Part shown: piece after piece, positions 1-7,446 of the stretch | How the letters are laid out: each line of letters starts with the position of its first letter | How positions within the stretch are numbered: the first letter of the stretch is position 1 | Assembly: GCA_020426005.1 (NCBI GenBank) | Contig: JAGQQW010000026.1 | Coordinates: 1-35,345 of the forward strand | Source: Planctomycetota bacterium | GTDB lineage: Bacteria > Planctomycetota > UBA1135 > GCA-002748355 | Direction: 5' to 3' | DNA: 35,345 nt | The notes under the pieces: model-generated | What the model was told of the DNA's origin: nothing | Databases searched by the model: none | What the model saw: the letters and a program-made list of their open reading frames with translations, nothing else | Position numbers and translations under genes: made by a program

Positions 1-2
1 CG

Positions 3-125
3 GAGATGTTCGAAGCGCTGATCGAAGTCGGCACGTTCGACGGCGATGGTGGGTCGGCGGTGCAAGAGATGCTCGACGTGTGGGGGCAGCGGCTCGCGCA
101 CTTGGCCGAAGCGTACGAGGGCTGA
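3..125 (+). CDS. C-terminal fragment of an unknown protein
   Basis: An open frame enters from the left edge and ends at TGA 123-125, giving 40 visible residues rich in Glu, Leu and Ala (ending in LAHLAEAYEG) that look helical and soluble. The use of G or C at third codon positions is typical of real genes here. Too little is present to assign a family. The next gene lies on the opposite strand and ends at 258, so the two converge across about 130 bases in which I see no further gene and no clear terminator. Confidence 0.55.
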   Translation, partial: EMFEALIEVGTFDGDGGSAVQEMLDVWGQRLAHLAEAYEG

Positions 126-257
126 GTTCGCGCTGACTGCTGTCGCGTGGGCTGTTCGCCGGCGCGCGACTCGCTGGACTCGCTGCTGCGCCTCTTTTGC
201 CTTGCGGGATTCGCGTGCCGGTCATGGTCTTGCCGTTTCGTGCGACGGCTGCGTGTC

Positions 258-1262
258 TCAGTGAGTCGTGAATCCCAATGTGCGGATGCTCGACGTCGTT
301 GCGTCGCCGGTGTCGTGTGCTGGCATCTTCGTGCCGTACGGTAGGGGTGGCACGCGGTAGGAGTCGCCAGTAGTCGGATACGAGCGTCTCGGCCAGTCGG
401 CCTTCAGTGCTCGGAATAGCTGGAAGCGGTTCTCCATGACCTCTCGCGCGGCCGTCAGTGGTACGGCCGCATTCGGGTTCGACCGTGCGTTCTCGTACTC
501 GAGCACGAGCCGTGGGATCACGAGTGGACCGAGTTCGCGCAAGTGCTGCCGCGCGACGACGCGCGTCGCCCAGGACGCGTCACTGCTCGTGACCGCGCGA
601 AACGCGCTGTCGAATCGGTTGCGCTGGTCTTCGGTCAGTTGCGACATCGCGGACTCGGAAATCCTCTGCAGCATCGACGAGTCGCGTCCGCGAACGAGAT
701 CGACGAGGCGGGACAGGTTGGACTCGTGGTCTCCCGTCAGCCCCGATCGATGTCGGGATACGACCGTGCCATCCGCAGCGAGCAAGAAGATCGCATCGTC
801 GTCGCTCGCCGCGAAGCGCGTTCGAGCCACGGTCTGCGGTATGCACACGAGCACGGCGAGTGCGTGCAGCACTTGGCTGTCGCGCGTCCATCGCTTCGGG
901 TCCTCTCGGCGGGCAGCTTGCGACGTGGAGGAGTCGTCCCTTCGACCATAGGCCACGACCAGCGGATCGAAGCCTGCGTTCGCCGGCCCCGTGACCCTTT
1001 CGGTCAAGGCGTAGAGCGCGTTGCCGAGAAGCGCTCGTGCCTCGACGTCATCTGGCACGACGAACACGATGCCCGCGCGCCCGGTTGCGTGCATGTCGGC
1101 GAGCGCCGCGTCGAGGTGCGGCGGCGGTTGTGTCGTTCGCGCTGCAGCCGACGGGTTTCGAGTTTCCGCGTGTTGCTCTGAGTCACTCGCATTGCCGCCG
1201 CAACTCTGTGCGACGAGAGCGAGGATCGAGAGCATGCAAAGGAAGTCTGTTGGACTCCTCAC
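258..1262 (-). CDS. Lipoprotein of unknown function, copy 1 of a paralogous pair
   Basis: The protein has 334 residues from a GTG start at 1262-1260. That start overlaps the stop of the upstream FG-GAP gene as GTGA (1259-1262), which suggests translational coupling. It gives an N-terminus with an arginine, a hydrophobic stretch (FLCMLSILALVAQ) and then Cys-Gly-Gly, read as a lipoprotein signal, although the lipobox VAQSC is atypical. An ATG at 1235 is an alternative start. The mature part is clearly homologous to the 4126-5103 protein. Shared blocks include TGRAGIV..VPDD, ALYALTE, a DAI.LL.ADGT strand, RLVDLVRG, LTEDQRNRF, and VPPLPYGT near the C-terminus. The block order (hydrophobic strand, helix, then a strand ending in ADGT) resembles a thioredoxin-like fold without a CxxC motif, but that is only a guess. 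No function is known to me. Confidence 0.8.
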   Translation of the reverse strand: MRSPTDFLCMLSILALVAQSCGGNASDSEQHAETRNPSAAARTTQPPPHLDAALADMHATGRAGIVFVVPDDVEARALLGNALYALTERVTGPANAGFDPLVVAYGRRDDSSTSQAARREDPKRWTRDSQVLHALAVLVCIPQTVARTRFAASDDDAIFLLAADGTVVSRHRSGLTGDHESNLSRLVDLVRGRDSSMLQRISESAMSQLTEDQRNRFDSAFRAVTSSDASWATRVVARQHLRELGPLVIPRLVLEYENARSNPNAAVPLTAAREVMENRFQLFRALKADWPRRSYPTTGDSYRVPPLPYGTKMPAHDTGDATTSSIRTLGFTTH

Positions 1263-2983
1263 GGACCAATCGTCGCTCGCACGCTGTCCGTCATGTGCAG
1301 GCCGGAGAGCGTTCGAGTTCCCGATTGCCACGTCGCGTAGAGCGCGTTCTGGATGAAGACGTCCAGGCCTATCAGCGACGACGACTGTGGAAGCGGAATC
1401 GTGAGCGAGATGGACTTCGGATTTCCGACTGAAGTTGCGAACGTCAGCAGTGGAGCGATGCTGAGAGAGCAGCCAGTCAAGAATGGGGCCTGGAGTGCAG
1501 TCGGCAATGGAATGGTGCCCCACGAATCGTTTCGGGTTCCCAGGATCCAGACCGCTACAGTTGGTGGCACGAAAACCACGGGCGCGCTCGCCTGAACTTT
1601 GATGGCACCACCGCGTACGTGCGGAACCGTCGAGTCCTGCGGCGATAGAGACCAAAGCACGCCGGTCGAATCACGACACGGTTGCCCGAAGAACGAGTAG
1701 CCGCCACGCACGTTCGTGGGTGTTCCGGACCAAACTTGAACTCCGCCGCCCGGCGTCCATCGAGCCATTCCGACGATGAAGTCGTGGACACCGTCGCGGT
1801 TGACGTCTCCTAGGCTGGCAACCGAGTAACCGAACGAACTCGTGCGTTCGGGACCGTCGATGGAGAAGAGCTTGCGTCCCGTGACGCCGTCGAGGCACGC
1901 GACGTATCCGACCCAGTCGTTGATCCGACTATTCGTGATCCCGAACAAGACGTCCGGGACGCCGTCACCCGTCATGTCCTCGACCTGAACCAAACTCGAC
2001 AGGGTCTCCCATGTCATTCGGTAGGACCAAAGTCCCTTGCCAGTCTTGCTCGACAACGCACGGATCGTCATCAGCGTGGGCTGCGGACGTGGCTGGCGTT
2101 GTATGTGGCTAACGACGAAATCCGGTGTTCCGTCCTTGTCGACGTCGCCGATCCCCGCGACGCGACTGCCGAGCGCGTAATTGTCCCAATCGCCCAAAAC
2201 CTCGAGTAGAAGCTTGCCTGTGCGTCCTGAATAGAGTCGTGCGGATCCCTCGTTGATGGCCCATGGCCCGGTATCTTCAGCCGGGTTCCCCACGACGAAG
2301 TCAGGTGCCAGGTCGCCGTCGACATCGCCGACGACATCAATGGAGTCGAAGGGGTAATAGGGATAGGCTGGTGCCCAGGGGACTTCGTGCAGGCGCTTCC
2401 CGGTCTTGGCAGACACGACGACGACGGCACCGGCGTTCGATGGAGTGCGCCGCGCACCGACGAGCCAGTCGGTCACGCCGTCTGCATCGACATCGCCGAG
2501 TTTCCGCAGCGCAATACCGAACTCTTCGAGCACTCGGTCGGAAGTCACCTCCGTCAGGACTGCGCCGGTCTTGCCCGAGTAGCAGCGGACGAGGCCGCCG
2601 TCACGATGCGCCTTGTCGCTGCCGTAAGCGCTTACGAGAACATCCGGAACGCCATCGCGATCGAAGTCGCCAGCGGAACACACCGCATGCCCGACCCAGT
2701 CCCCGGCTGCGTCTCCGTAGTGTGTTCGGATGCGTGCACCCGTCCTGCCCGAATGGATGAAGACCGCGCCGGCATCCAACGCGACCGTGCTGTCGTAGAA
2801 GTTGCCGAACGCGAAGTCGTCGGCTCCATCTCCATCCACGTCGCCGAGCCCGGCGACGCTGTAGCCGAGGAGGTCGCGTTGCACGTTGGATCGGTATTCG
2901 TGCAGCTTCTTTTGGGCGACGACTTGGCTCCCGCCGAGAAGCGCTGCGAACACGAGACAAGTGTGGATGCTCGGGTGTGGCAT
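1259..2983 (-). CDS. Secreted FG-GAP repeat (integrin-alpha-type beta-propeller) protein
   Basis: The protein has 574 residues from the ATG at 2983, chosen because it places a signal peptide at the start (MPHPSIHTCLVFAALLGG, cleavage probably after VVAQ). Upstream in-frame ATGs at 3016 and 3004 would add a polar extension. Seven FG-GAP type calcium-loop motifs are visible, including GDVDGDGADD, GDFDRDGVPD, GDVDADGVTD, GDVDKDGTPD and GDVNRDGVHD, each within a segment of about 60 residues. This matches a seven-bladed propeller. After the propeller, about 140 residues with FFGQPC and TGCSLSIAP form a separate C-terminal domain that is also recognisable in the 7447-10332 protein. It is probably exported and involved in surface or extracellular binding. 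The downstream lipoprotein overlaps its stop, so the two are probably co-expressed. Confidence 0.88.
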   Translation of the reverse strand: MPHPSIHTCLVFAALLGGSQVVAQKKLHEYRSNVQRDLLGYSVAGLGDVDGDGADDFAFGNFYDSTVALDAGAVFIHSGRTGARIRTHYGDAAGDWVGHAVCSAGDFDRDGVPDVLVSAYGSDKAHRDGGLVRCYSGKTGAVLTEVTSDRVLEEFGIALRKLGDVDADGVTDWLVGARRTPSNAGAVVVVSAKTGKRLHEVPWAPAYPYYPFDSIDVVGDVDGDLAPDFVVGNPAEDTGPWAINEGSARLYSGRTGKLLLEVLGDWDNYALGSRVAGIGDVDKDGTPDFVVSHIQRQPRPQPTLMTIRALSSKTGKGLWSYRMTWETLSSLVQVEDMTGDGVPDVLFGITNSRINDWVGYVACLDGVTGRKLFSIDGPERTSSFGYSVASLGDVNRDGVHDFIVGMARWTPGGGVQVWSGTPTNVRGGYSFFGQPCRDSTGVLWSLSPQDSTVPHVRGGAIKVQASAPVVFVPPTVAVWILGTRNDSWGTIPLPTALQAPFLTGCSLSIAPLLTFATSVGNPKSISLTIPLPQSSSLIGLDVFIQNALYATWQSGTRTLSGLHMTDSVRATIGP

Positions 2984-3094
2984 GCCGCGAGCATAGTGCA
3001 CCATTGGCTCCGTCAACGTGCAAAGTCCGGCGGATCTGATGGCGATCTGGACCCTCTCGGGATGATGACGCGCGTGTTCACCGAACCGTGGGAG

Positions 3095-3286
3095 TCAGCG
3101 ATCGTGCGTAACGCCCGGACGTCGTTCGGCGACGTGCCAGAGCACTCCCGTCGGATCCACGACGTACGCGATACGCAACCCCCAAGGTTGCAATGCCGGT
3201 GCTTTCGGAATCGTCACGCCGAGCCGTGCGGGCAGATCCACCGATCGACGTCGCGACCGCGAGGAAGATTCGAAGGCTTGGGTGGT
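3095..3286 (-). pseudogene. Remnant of a VOC (glyoxalase/bleomycin-resistance) family gene
   Basis: On the minus strand a 63-residue stretch ending at TGA 3097-3095 carries a typical VOC C-terminal half: LGVTIPKAPALQPWG, then RIAYVVDPTGVLWHVAE. The 'PWG..iayv.DP.GvlWhvaE' pattern is the last beta strands of the fold, and Glu in HVAE is at the usual metal-ligand position. The frame is closed at TGA 3289-3287 with no good start, and the preceding sequence up to about 3415 stays open in the same frame (with FDYAPLHVF) but cannot be joined without crossing that stop. A VOC monomer is usually about 120 residues, so this is a broken copy. The rest of the gap between 2984 and 3555 shows no gene. Confidence 0.65.
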
Positions 3287-3555
3287 TCATCGATCGACAC
3301 GATACTCCATAGCGTCGATCCGTGGACTGTTCGGGCGCAGCCCATGCTCGCTATCCATGCACCGACAGCGCGGCGCATCCGTGAAAACGTGCAGAGGCGC
3401 GTAGTCGAAGCTCTAAGGTAGCCTGCACCTGTTGGATGCCCAGTTGGCGCGTTGCAACGACTCGAACGCAGGTATGCTAATTCGTGGCATCGGCATGTTC
3501 GAGTGTTTGCCTTCGAAGGTCGATAGACTCGACCGTTGCAGATTAGAGTTCGCGC

Positions 3556-3960
3556 ATGAAAAATGCATGTTTGATGACCCTTGCGGGTAGTCTCGCCGTG
3601 TTGGCGAGCCTTACAGTTTTCTTGCTGGCTGGCATTGCAACTGAGTCGGAGCCGTTTTCGTCTAGCGATATCATGGCGGTGATGTTGACGGTCATCGCCG
3701 GTATTTACGTTGCGATGTGGGTCATGAAATATAGGGCTAAGTGTGGCTATGGCCGCGTGAGCTGGATTACGCTTGTTGGAGTGGTGGCGATCGGCGTGAC
3801 CTGTGGGCTTGCGTGGTTTTCAACGGGTGCAGGTATTTTTCCGGCTCGATGCCCGATATTCACTTCTGCGGCGCTGTTGTGCTTCGTTTGTACTACAGTT
3901 GTTTCCGGGGTTGGTATATTCCTGGCGATGGCGATAAGTGATATTCGTAGTTCAATCTAA
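3556..3960 (+). CDS. Small integral membrane protein, four predicted helices, unknown function
   Basis: The protein has 134 residues. Four hydrophobic segments are visible at about residues 6-27, 38-57, 69-88 and 102-127, with a short basic loop (MKYRAKCGYGR) between helices 2 and 3. There is no charged catalytic pattern and no family I recognise. Codon use is clearly AT-richer than in flanking genes, with many A- or T-ending codons (AAA, ATA, TAT, GTT, TTT), suggesting recent acquisition or weak selection. No convincing Shine-Dalgarno precedes the ATG. The gene stands alone, converging on the lipoprotein gene that ends at 4126. Confidence 0.6.
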   Translation: MKNACLMTLAGSLAVLASLTVFLLAGIATESEPFSSSDIMAVMLTVIAGIYVAMWVMKYRAKCGYGRVSWITLVGVVAIGVTCGLAWFSTGAGIFPARCPIFTSAALLCFVCTTVVSGVGIFLAMAISDIRSSI

Positions 3961-3966
3961 GTGTCG

Positions 3967-3984
3967 CTTCGCGTGCGTGCGAAG
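3967..3984 (+). terminator. Possible hairpin after the membrane protein gene
   Basis: Six bases downstream of the stop at 3960 lies an inverted repeat CTTCGC / GCGAAG with a six-base loop. No T-run follows, so intrinsic termination is uncertain. It lies between convergent genes, where a terminator is expected. Confidence 0.3.
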
Positions 3985-4125
3985 TATTGACTGGGCGTGG
4001 TTTGGCGCGATTGAGTTTGTCTTCGATGCGAAGGTCGAACCGACCGCGGTATCTATCGGTTAGGTTGACACTCCCTCGCTCTTACATGCACCTGCGAACG
4101 ATCGTCTTTTTCAGTCTAGGACGAA

Positions 4126-5103
4126 TCAAAGCGTTCGACTGAACGCGGGTGCTGCGGCTTCGTCGTCGGGATCGGGCATTCGTGTTCCATACGGCAACGG
4201 TGGAACTTCGGACGGCAAGGTGATCTCGAGCATCGTGTACTTCCGTTTCGGCCGCGGTGTTCGGAGGTTCCGATGCAGGCGTCGTAGCAGCGCCTTGCAC
4301 GCGTTCGTGCGAGCTATCTCGAGATCGAGCACGATCTGCGGAAGGACGAGCGGCGTCATGCGTCGCAATCGCTCCGTTGCGACGACGCGTCCTGCCCACG
4401 TCAGGTCCCCACTCTGGATCGCTCGGTAGTCGTCTTCGAATCGCGCTCGCTGGTCGCTGGTCAGCCGCGCCATTGCGGCCTTGGCGATGCCCCGCATGGT
4501 GCGCAGGTCCTTCCCACGAACGAGGTCGAGGAGTCGAGCCAGGTTGGCTTCGTCGTCCGCGATGAGTCCTGTCCGGTGGCGGGACGCAAGCGTGCCATCG
4601 GCATGGAGCAGGAGGATCGCGTCTCCGTCGGTCGCCGTGAACTGCGTTCGTGCGTCTTCGATGCGCAGGGCTACGAGCACTGCAAGCGCGTGCAGAATCT
4701 CGGTTTGGTACCACCAACGACTCGGGTCGGCTCGGATCGTCTTGGTGTCATGCTCGAGATACTTCTTCGGTGTGTACCTCGAGAGACCATCATCGAACCA
4801 CGGCACTCGACCTCGGATCGACTCGGTCAGCGCATAGAGCGCGCCACCCAACCGCCCTTGCGTTGCAGGGTCGTCCGGCACGAGGAGAACGATGCCAGCG
4901 CGCCCCGTTTCCTCCATGTCGGCGAGCGCTGCGCTCAAGTGAGGTGGGGCGGGTGTGGCTGCCGAGGTGGCGGTGTCCTCTTGCGTAGCGATGTCGCGTC
5001 GCTGGTCGCTCGCATTGCCGCCACAACTCTGTGCGGTCATTACGAGAATCGCGAGCGCCGCGGTGGCTACTGCCGCCCGCAGACGCATGCGCGGGTCGAC
5101 CAT
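4126..5103 (-). CDS. Lipoprotein of unknown function, copy 2 of a paralogous pair
   Basis: The protein has 325 residues from the ATG at 5103 (an ATG at 5088 is equally possible; the frame stays open to an ATG at 5217). The N-terminus MVDPRMRLRAAVATAALAIL followed by MTAQSCGGNASD gives a basic n-region, a hydrophobic core and the same Cys-Gly-Gly-Asn-Ala-Ser as copy 1. The two proteins align over nearly their whole length: TGRAGIVLLVPDD, ALYALTES, LHALAVLVAL, the DAILLLHADGT strand, SRHRTGL, DLVRGKDL, LTSDQRARF, WAGRVVA, and VPPLPYGTRMP near the end. Unlike copy 1 it has no FG-GAP partner directly upstream. The role is unknown. The conserved core suggests an envelope-anchored domain with a thioredoxin-like strand order but no cysteines, which is speculative. 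Confidence 0.78.
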   Translation of the reverse strand: MVDPRMRLRAAVATAALAILVMTAQSCGGNASDQRRDIATQEDTATSAATPAPPHLSAALADMEETGRAGIVLLVPDDPATQGRLGGALYALTESIRGRVPWFDDGLSRYTPKKYLEHDTKTIRADPSRWWYQTEILHALAVLVALRIEDARTQFTATDGDAILLLHADGTLASRHRTGLIADDEANLARLLDLVRGKDLRTMRGIAKAAMARLTSDQRARFEDDYRAIQSGDLTWAGRVVATERLRRMTPLVLPQIVLDLEIARTNACKALLRRLHRNLRTPRPKRKYTMLEITLPSEVPPLPYGTRMPDPDDEAAAPAFSRTL

Positions 5104-5344
5104 CGTGATCGCCAGCGCCGAGCCTCCGAGCGTCGCCACTCGAGTCGAGAACCGATCGGTCTTGATGGTTGCCAGGATTCTTCGCACCATGGCAGACCAA
5201 GATATCGCGCCGAGCAATCTCGTTCCGCAAGACCGAGCTTGCGTGGGTCACGAGCGATGTGGACAAGCTCCTCTCGGCATATCACAGTGGCGACTTCCCC
5301 GCGAACCGAGCGCCGGACACGGGTGTGCGCGTCACGCCACGCGT

Positions 5345-5368
5345 GCGCCTCGCGCCGCGCTGAGGCGC
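5345..5368 (-). terminator. GC-rich hairpin in the 5104-5423 gap
   Basis: A perfect seven-base inverted repeat GCGCCTC / GAGGCGC with a ten-base loop lies about 55 bases beyond the stop of the 5424-6707 gene in its reading direction. It may end that transcript, but no U-tract follows on the minus strand. The remainder of the 320-base gap contains no supported gene. Confidence 0.3.
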
Positions 5369-5423
5369 GCGCACGAGCCGACATCTTTAGCGGCGCGTTG
5401 TTCCTCGCGCTGCTAGCCGGCGA

Positions 5424-6707
5424 TCAGAGGTTGCTCTTCAGCATCTGGCCGACGCGACCCGTCGAGCGGCGCGCGAACGGCACCGTCAGCTTCGGCGTGC
5501 CGGTCTTCCCGGTCACGTAGAGGATGTCGAGGACACCCACCCTCGCTTCTTCCTCGATCGAGCTGTGCACGGCGACGTGGAAGTCGATCTGGTTGTAGAG
5601 GTGCACGCCGAGCGGCGAGTGGACCGCGATCCACGAGCTCGCGATGCAGACCTTCTCGACCTGGAAGCCACTGTGCTCGAGATCGCTACGCATGCTCTCT
5701 TCGAGACCGGCGGCGTCCTTCGGTGCGTTCGTTGCCGAGTATCGCTCCGGGAAGCGTGTCGACTCACGGGCCTCGGCGATTTCCTTCTGACGACTCTTTT
5801 CTTTCGCGTCGACCATCTCGAGGATCGCGGTGATCTTCTCGCTCTTCGGGTCGAGTCGGCGCACGAGTGTGAGCTTGTTGCGGGTCGACTGCAGCAGATC
5901 GACGAGCGCGCGGCCCTTCTTGAAGTCCGCGACCATCATGTCGGTCTCCGCGCCGCTCACGACTTGTTCGATGGCCTTGTCGCGTGCGTTCTGTGCTTCG
6001 CTGAGGATCTGCTCGAGGTAGTCGAGGTTGGTCCGCGGCGTGTAGCGGTATTCGTTCATCATCACGGAGACCACCGCGCGGCGCGTCTTGTGGTCCGCGA
6101 TCTTGTCTTCGAGTCCTTCTTCCGCGGCGGAGTACGTCTCGCGGTAGCACGACGAGAACTCATCATCGCTCGCGTGCTTCGACATGAAGGCCTTGCGCGC
6201 GAGCTTTGCGAGCGGCACGCCGGCGTTGTCGAACTCGTCGATCGCGTCGAGGATCTTCATCAGTCCGGCAATCTGTTCCGTCGCGGTGCCGTTGCACGAC
6301 GTCGACGCGGCTTGCTTCATGCGCTCGAAGCGACCGCTGACGATTTCGACGGCTGCGCGCAGGTTGGCGCAGTCGATGATCATCGTGTCGAGCTTGCGAA
6401 TCTCGGGCAGCTGGTCCTTGTCATACGGAACTTCCGGTAGCTCGACTTTCGGGTGGGGAAGTGCGATCTGGGTGAGCTTCGTTTCTTGCTCGTCGGTCTT
6501 TTCGAGTGTGGCTTGGTTCATGGTGGCTCCTTTTGCGGCGCTCGTGGCGCCTTGCTGTGTGTTCTCGTTGCTTCGTTGCGGACTGTGGTTCTGCCTTGGA
6601 GCAGGCTGGGATGCGTTCGACGGCGCGCATCCCGCGCTGAGCGTCAGGCAGGCAAGCGCGTGCGTCGCGAAGGCGACGCGAATCGCGTGGTGACGGACAA
6701 ATCTCAT
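5424..6707 (-). CDS. Lipoprotein with Ser/Gln/Asn-rich linker and helical domain, unknown function
   Basis: The protein has 427 residues. The start at 6707 is fixed by a consensus AGGAGG (6719-6714) six bases upstream and gives a classic lipoprotein signal: MRFVRHHAIR, a hydrophobic stretch, then the lipobox LSAGC with Cys27 as the lipidation site. Residues about 28-62 form a low-complexity linker rich in Pro, Gln, Asn and Ser. The rest is highly charged and mostly helical (for example EEGLEDKIADHKTRR, YLEQILSEAQNARDKAIEQV, AILEMVDAKEKSRQKEIAEA), ending in a strand-rich segment (IASSWIAVHSPLG, VLDILYVTGKTGTPKLTVPF). I do not recognise a family. A second ribosome site inside the gene could produce a form without the lipoprotein signal (separate entry). 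Confidence 0.82.
   Translation of the reverse strand: MRFVRHHAIRVAFATHALACLTLSAGCAPSNASQPAPRQNHSPQRSNENTQQGATSAAKGATMNQATLEKTDEQETKLTQIALPHPKVELPEVPYDKDQLPEIRKLDTMIIDCANLRAAVEIVSGRFERMKQAASTSCNGTATEQIAGLMKILDAIDEFDNAGVPLAKLARKAFMSKHASDDEFSSCYRETYSAAEEGLEDKIADHKTRRAVVSVMMNEYRYTPRTNLDYLEQILSEAQNARDKAIEQVVSGAETDMMVADFKKGRALVDLLQSTRNKLTLVRRLDPKSEKITAILEMVDAKEKSRQKEIAEARESTRFPERYSATNAPKDAAGLEESMRSDLEHSGFQVEKVCIASSWIAVHSPLGVHLYNQIDFHVAVHSSIEEEARVGVLDILYVTGKTGTPKLTVPFARRSTGRVGQMLKSNL
6519..6532 (-). promoter_or_regulatory. Internal Shine-Dalgarno and ATG within the lipoprotein gene
   Basis: On the minus strand AAGGAG (6532-6527) stands five bases before an in-frame ATG (6521-6519) at codon 63, exactly where the low-complexity linker ends and the helical domain begins (MNQATLEKTDEQ). 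Starting there would yield a protein of about 365 residues without signal peptide or lipidation cysteine. Confidence 0.4.
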
Positions 6708-6713
6708 CGGGGT

Positions 6714-6719
6714 CCTCCT
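6714..6719 (-). promoter_or_regulatory. Strong ribosome binding site of the 5424-6707 lipoprotein
   Basis: AGGAGG on the minus strand, six bases from the ATG at 6707. It decides the start against a much longer upstream open frame reaching 6929. Such a full consensus is unusual in this window, where many genes lack one. Confidence 0.75.
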
Positions 6720-6839
6720 GGGGCTGTGTTGCGAGGAGAAGGGCCCCGAGGCCGTGGCGCGTTCGCGAGAATCCGAATTTGCGGCGTTCCGTGACGCAGA
6801 CTCGTGATTCGATCGGCGTTTTCGAAGGGAGGTTCTCGT

Positions 6840-7295
6840 ATGAGTGGCGCGTGCACGGTCAGGTTCGAGATTCCCGCGTCTTCCTTTCGTGATGTCTACG
6901 AGGGTTTGCGAGACATCCTCGCTTCGCATCGATTCGCGCTGCGTCAGGATCGCCTCCTCGAGAGGACGTTCCTATTGCGTGGTGTCCGCGGCAATCGCCT
7001 CGTCGCATTCTTGGCGAGCCTGATGCCGGCCCTCGAGTCATCGGGATTGCTCTCTCGCGTCGAGTGCTACGTGAGAGCCAAGATCGTGCCCGAAGATCCT
7101 CGCCGAGTTCGCGTCTACCTGCGCGTCGCGCCGCTTGGAGAACTCAGCGACGGTAGGGAGGATCTGTGGTCCCAGGGCTTCGGGGAGCACATCGGCGATT
7201 CGTGGGCTTCCAGGCGCTGGTTCGACCGCATCGTTGGCGAGGTACTGGGGCGACGACTGCTCGGCTCGACGGAGATGTCAGCAGTGTCGTCGTGA
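6840..7295 (+). CDS. Small soluble protein of unknown function
   Basis: The protein has 151 residues. The start at ATG 6840 is supported by GGGAGG seven to eight bases upstream; the frame itself opens earlier at a GTG (6804) without such a site. There is no signal peptide or membrane segment. The N-terminal half reads VRFEIPASSFRDVYEGLRDIL, followed by basic segments and an alternating strand (RVRVYLRVAPLG), then a Trp-rich C-terminal helix region (EDLWSQGF, SWASRRWFDRIVGEVLG). The layout suggests a compact alpha/beta domain, but no family is recognised. It is divergent from the 5424-6707 lipoprotein with about 130 bases between starts, so the two may share a control region. Confidence 0.65.
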   Translation: MSGACTVRFEIPASSFRDVYEGLRDILASHRFALRQDRLLERTFLLRGVRGNRLVAFLASLMPALESSGLLSRVECYVRAKIVPEDPRRVRVYLRVAPLGELSDGREDLWSQGFGEHIGDSWASRRWFDRIVGEVLGRRLLGSTEMSAVSS

Positions 7296-7344
7296 GTCGC
7301 ATCGTCGTACCGCGAATTTGCATATCGCGCGTGGCGTGGTCCAG

Positions 7345-7446
7345 TCAGTCGTTCTTCCGGGTCGCCCGAAGCAGCAGGTCGACCGGCAGCGACACGGTGT
7401 CGAATGCGAAGCTGAAAGAGATATCGAGGATCACCAGCCCGCCCTG
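7345..7446 (-). pseudogene. Truncated YceK-like lipoprotein gene remnant
   Basis: Immediately after the TGA of the 7447-10332 gene, the same minus-strand frame continues with 33 codons to TGA 7347-7345. They encode GLVILDISFSFAFDTVSLPVDLL followed by RATRKND. This matches the C-terminus of the intact 13634-14065 protein (GLVIVDIPFSFALDTVLLPVDLL, then WTTGKNN) at about two thirds of positions and also visibly at DNA level. The N-terminal part, lipobox and YYPG-type segment are missing. It is therefore a decapitated gene copy, apparently cut where it now joins the repeat-protein gene. Confidence 0.7.

Noticed and set aside
4097..4112. ACGATCGT followed by CTTTTT, considered as a terminator on the plus strand
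   Set aside because: The palindrome has no loop, so it cannot form a normal RNA hairpin, and it lies about 140 bases beyond the membrane gene stop.
5565..6440. A 291-codon plus-strand frame with Leu/Arg/Val/His-rich product
   Set aside because: It is antisense to the lipoprotein gene, whose start has a consensus ribosome site and lipobox; only the minus-strand product makes sense.
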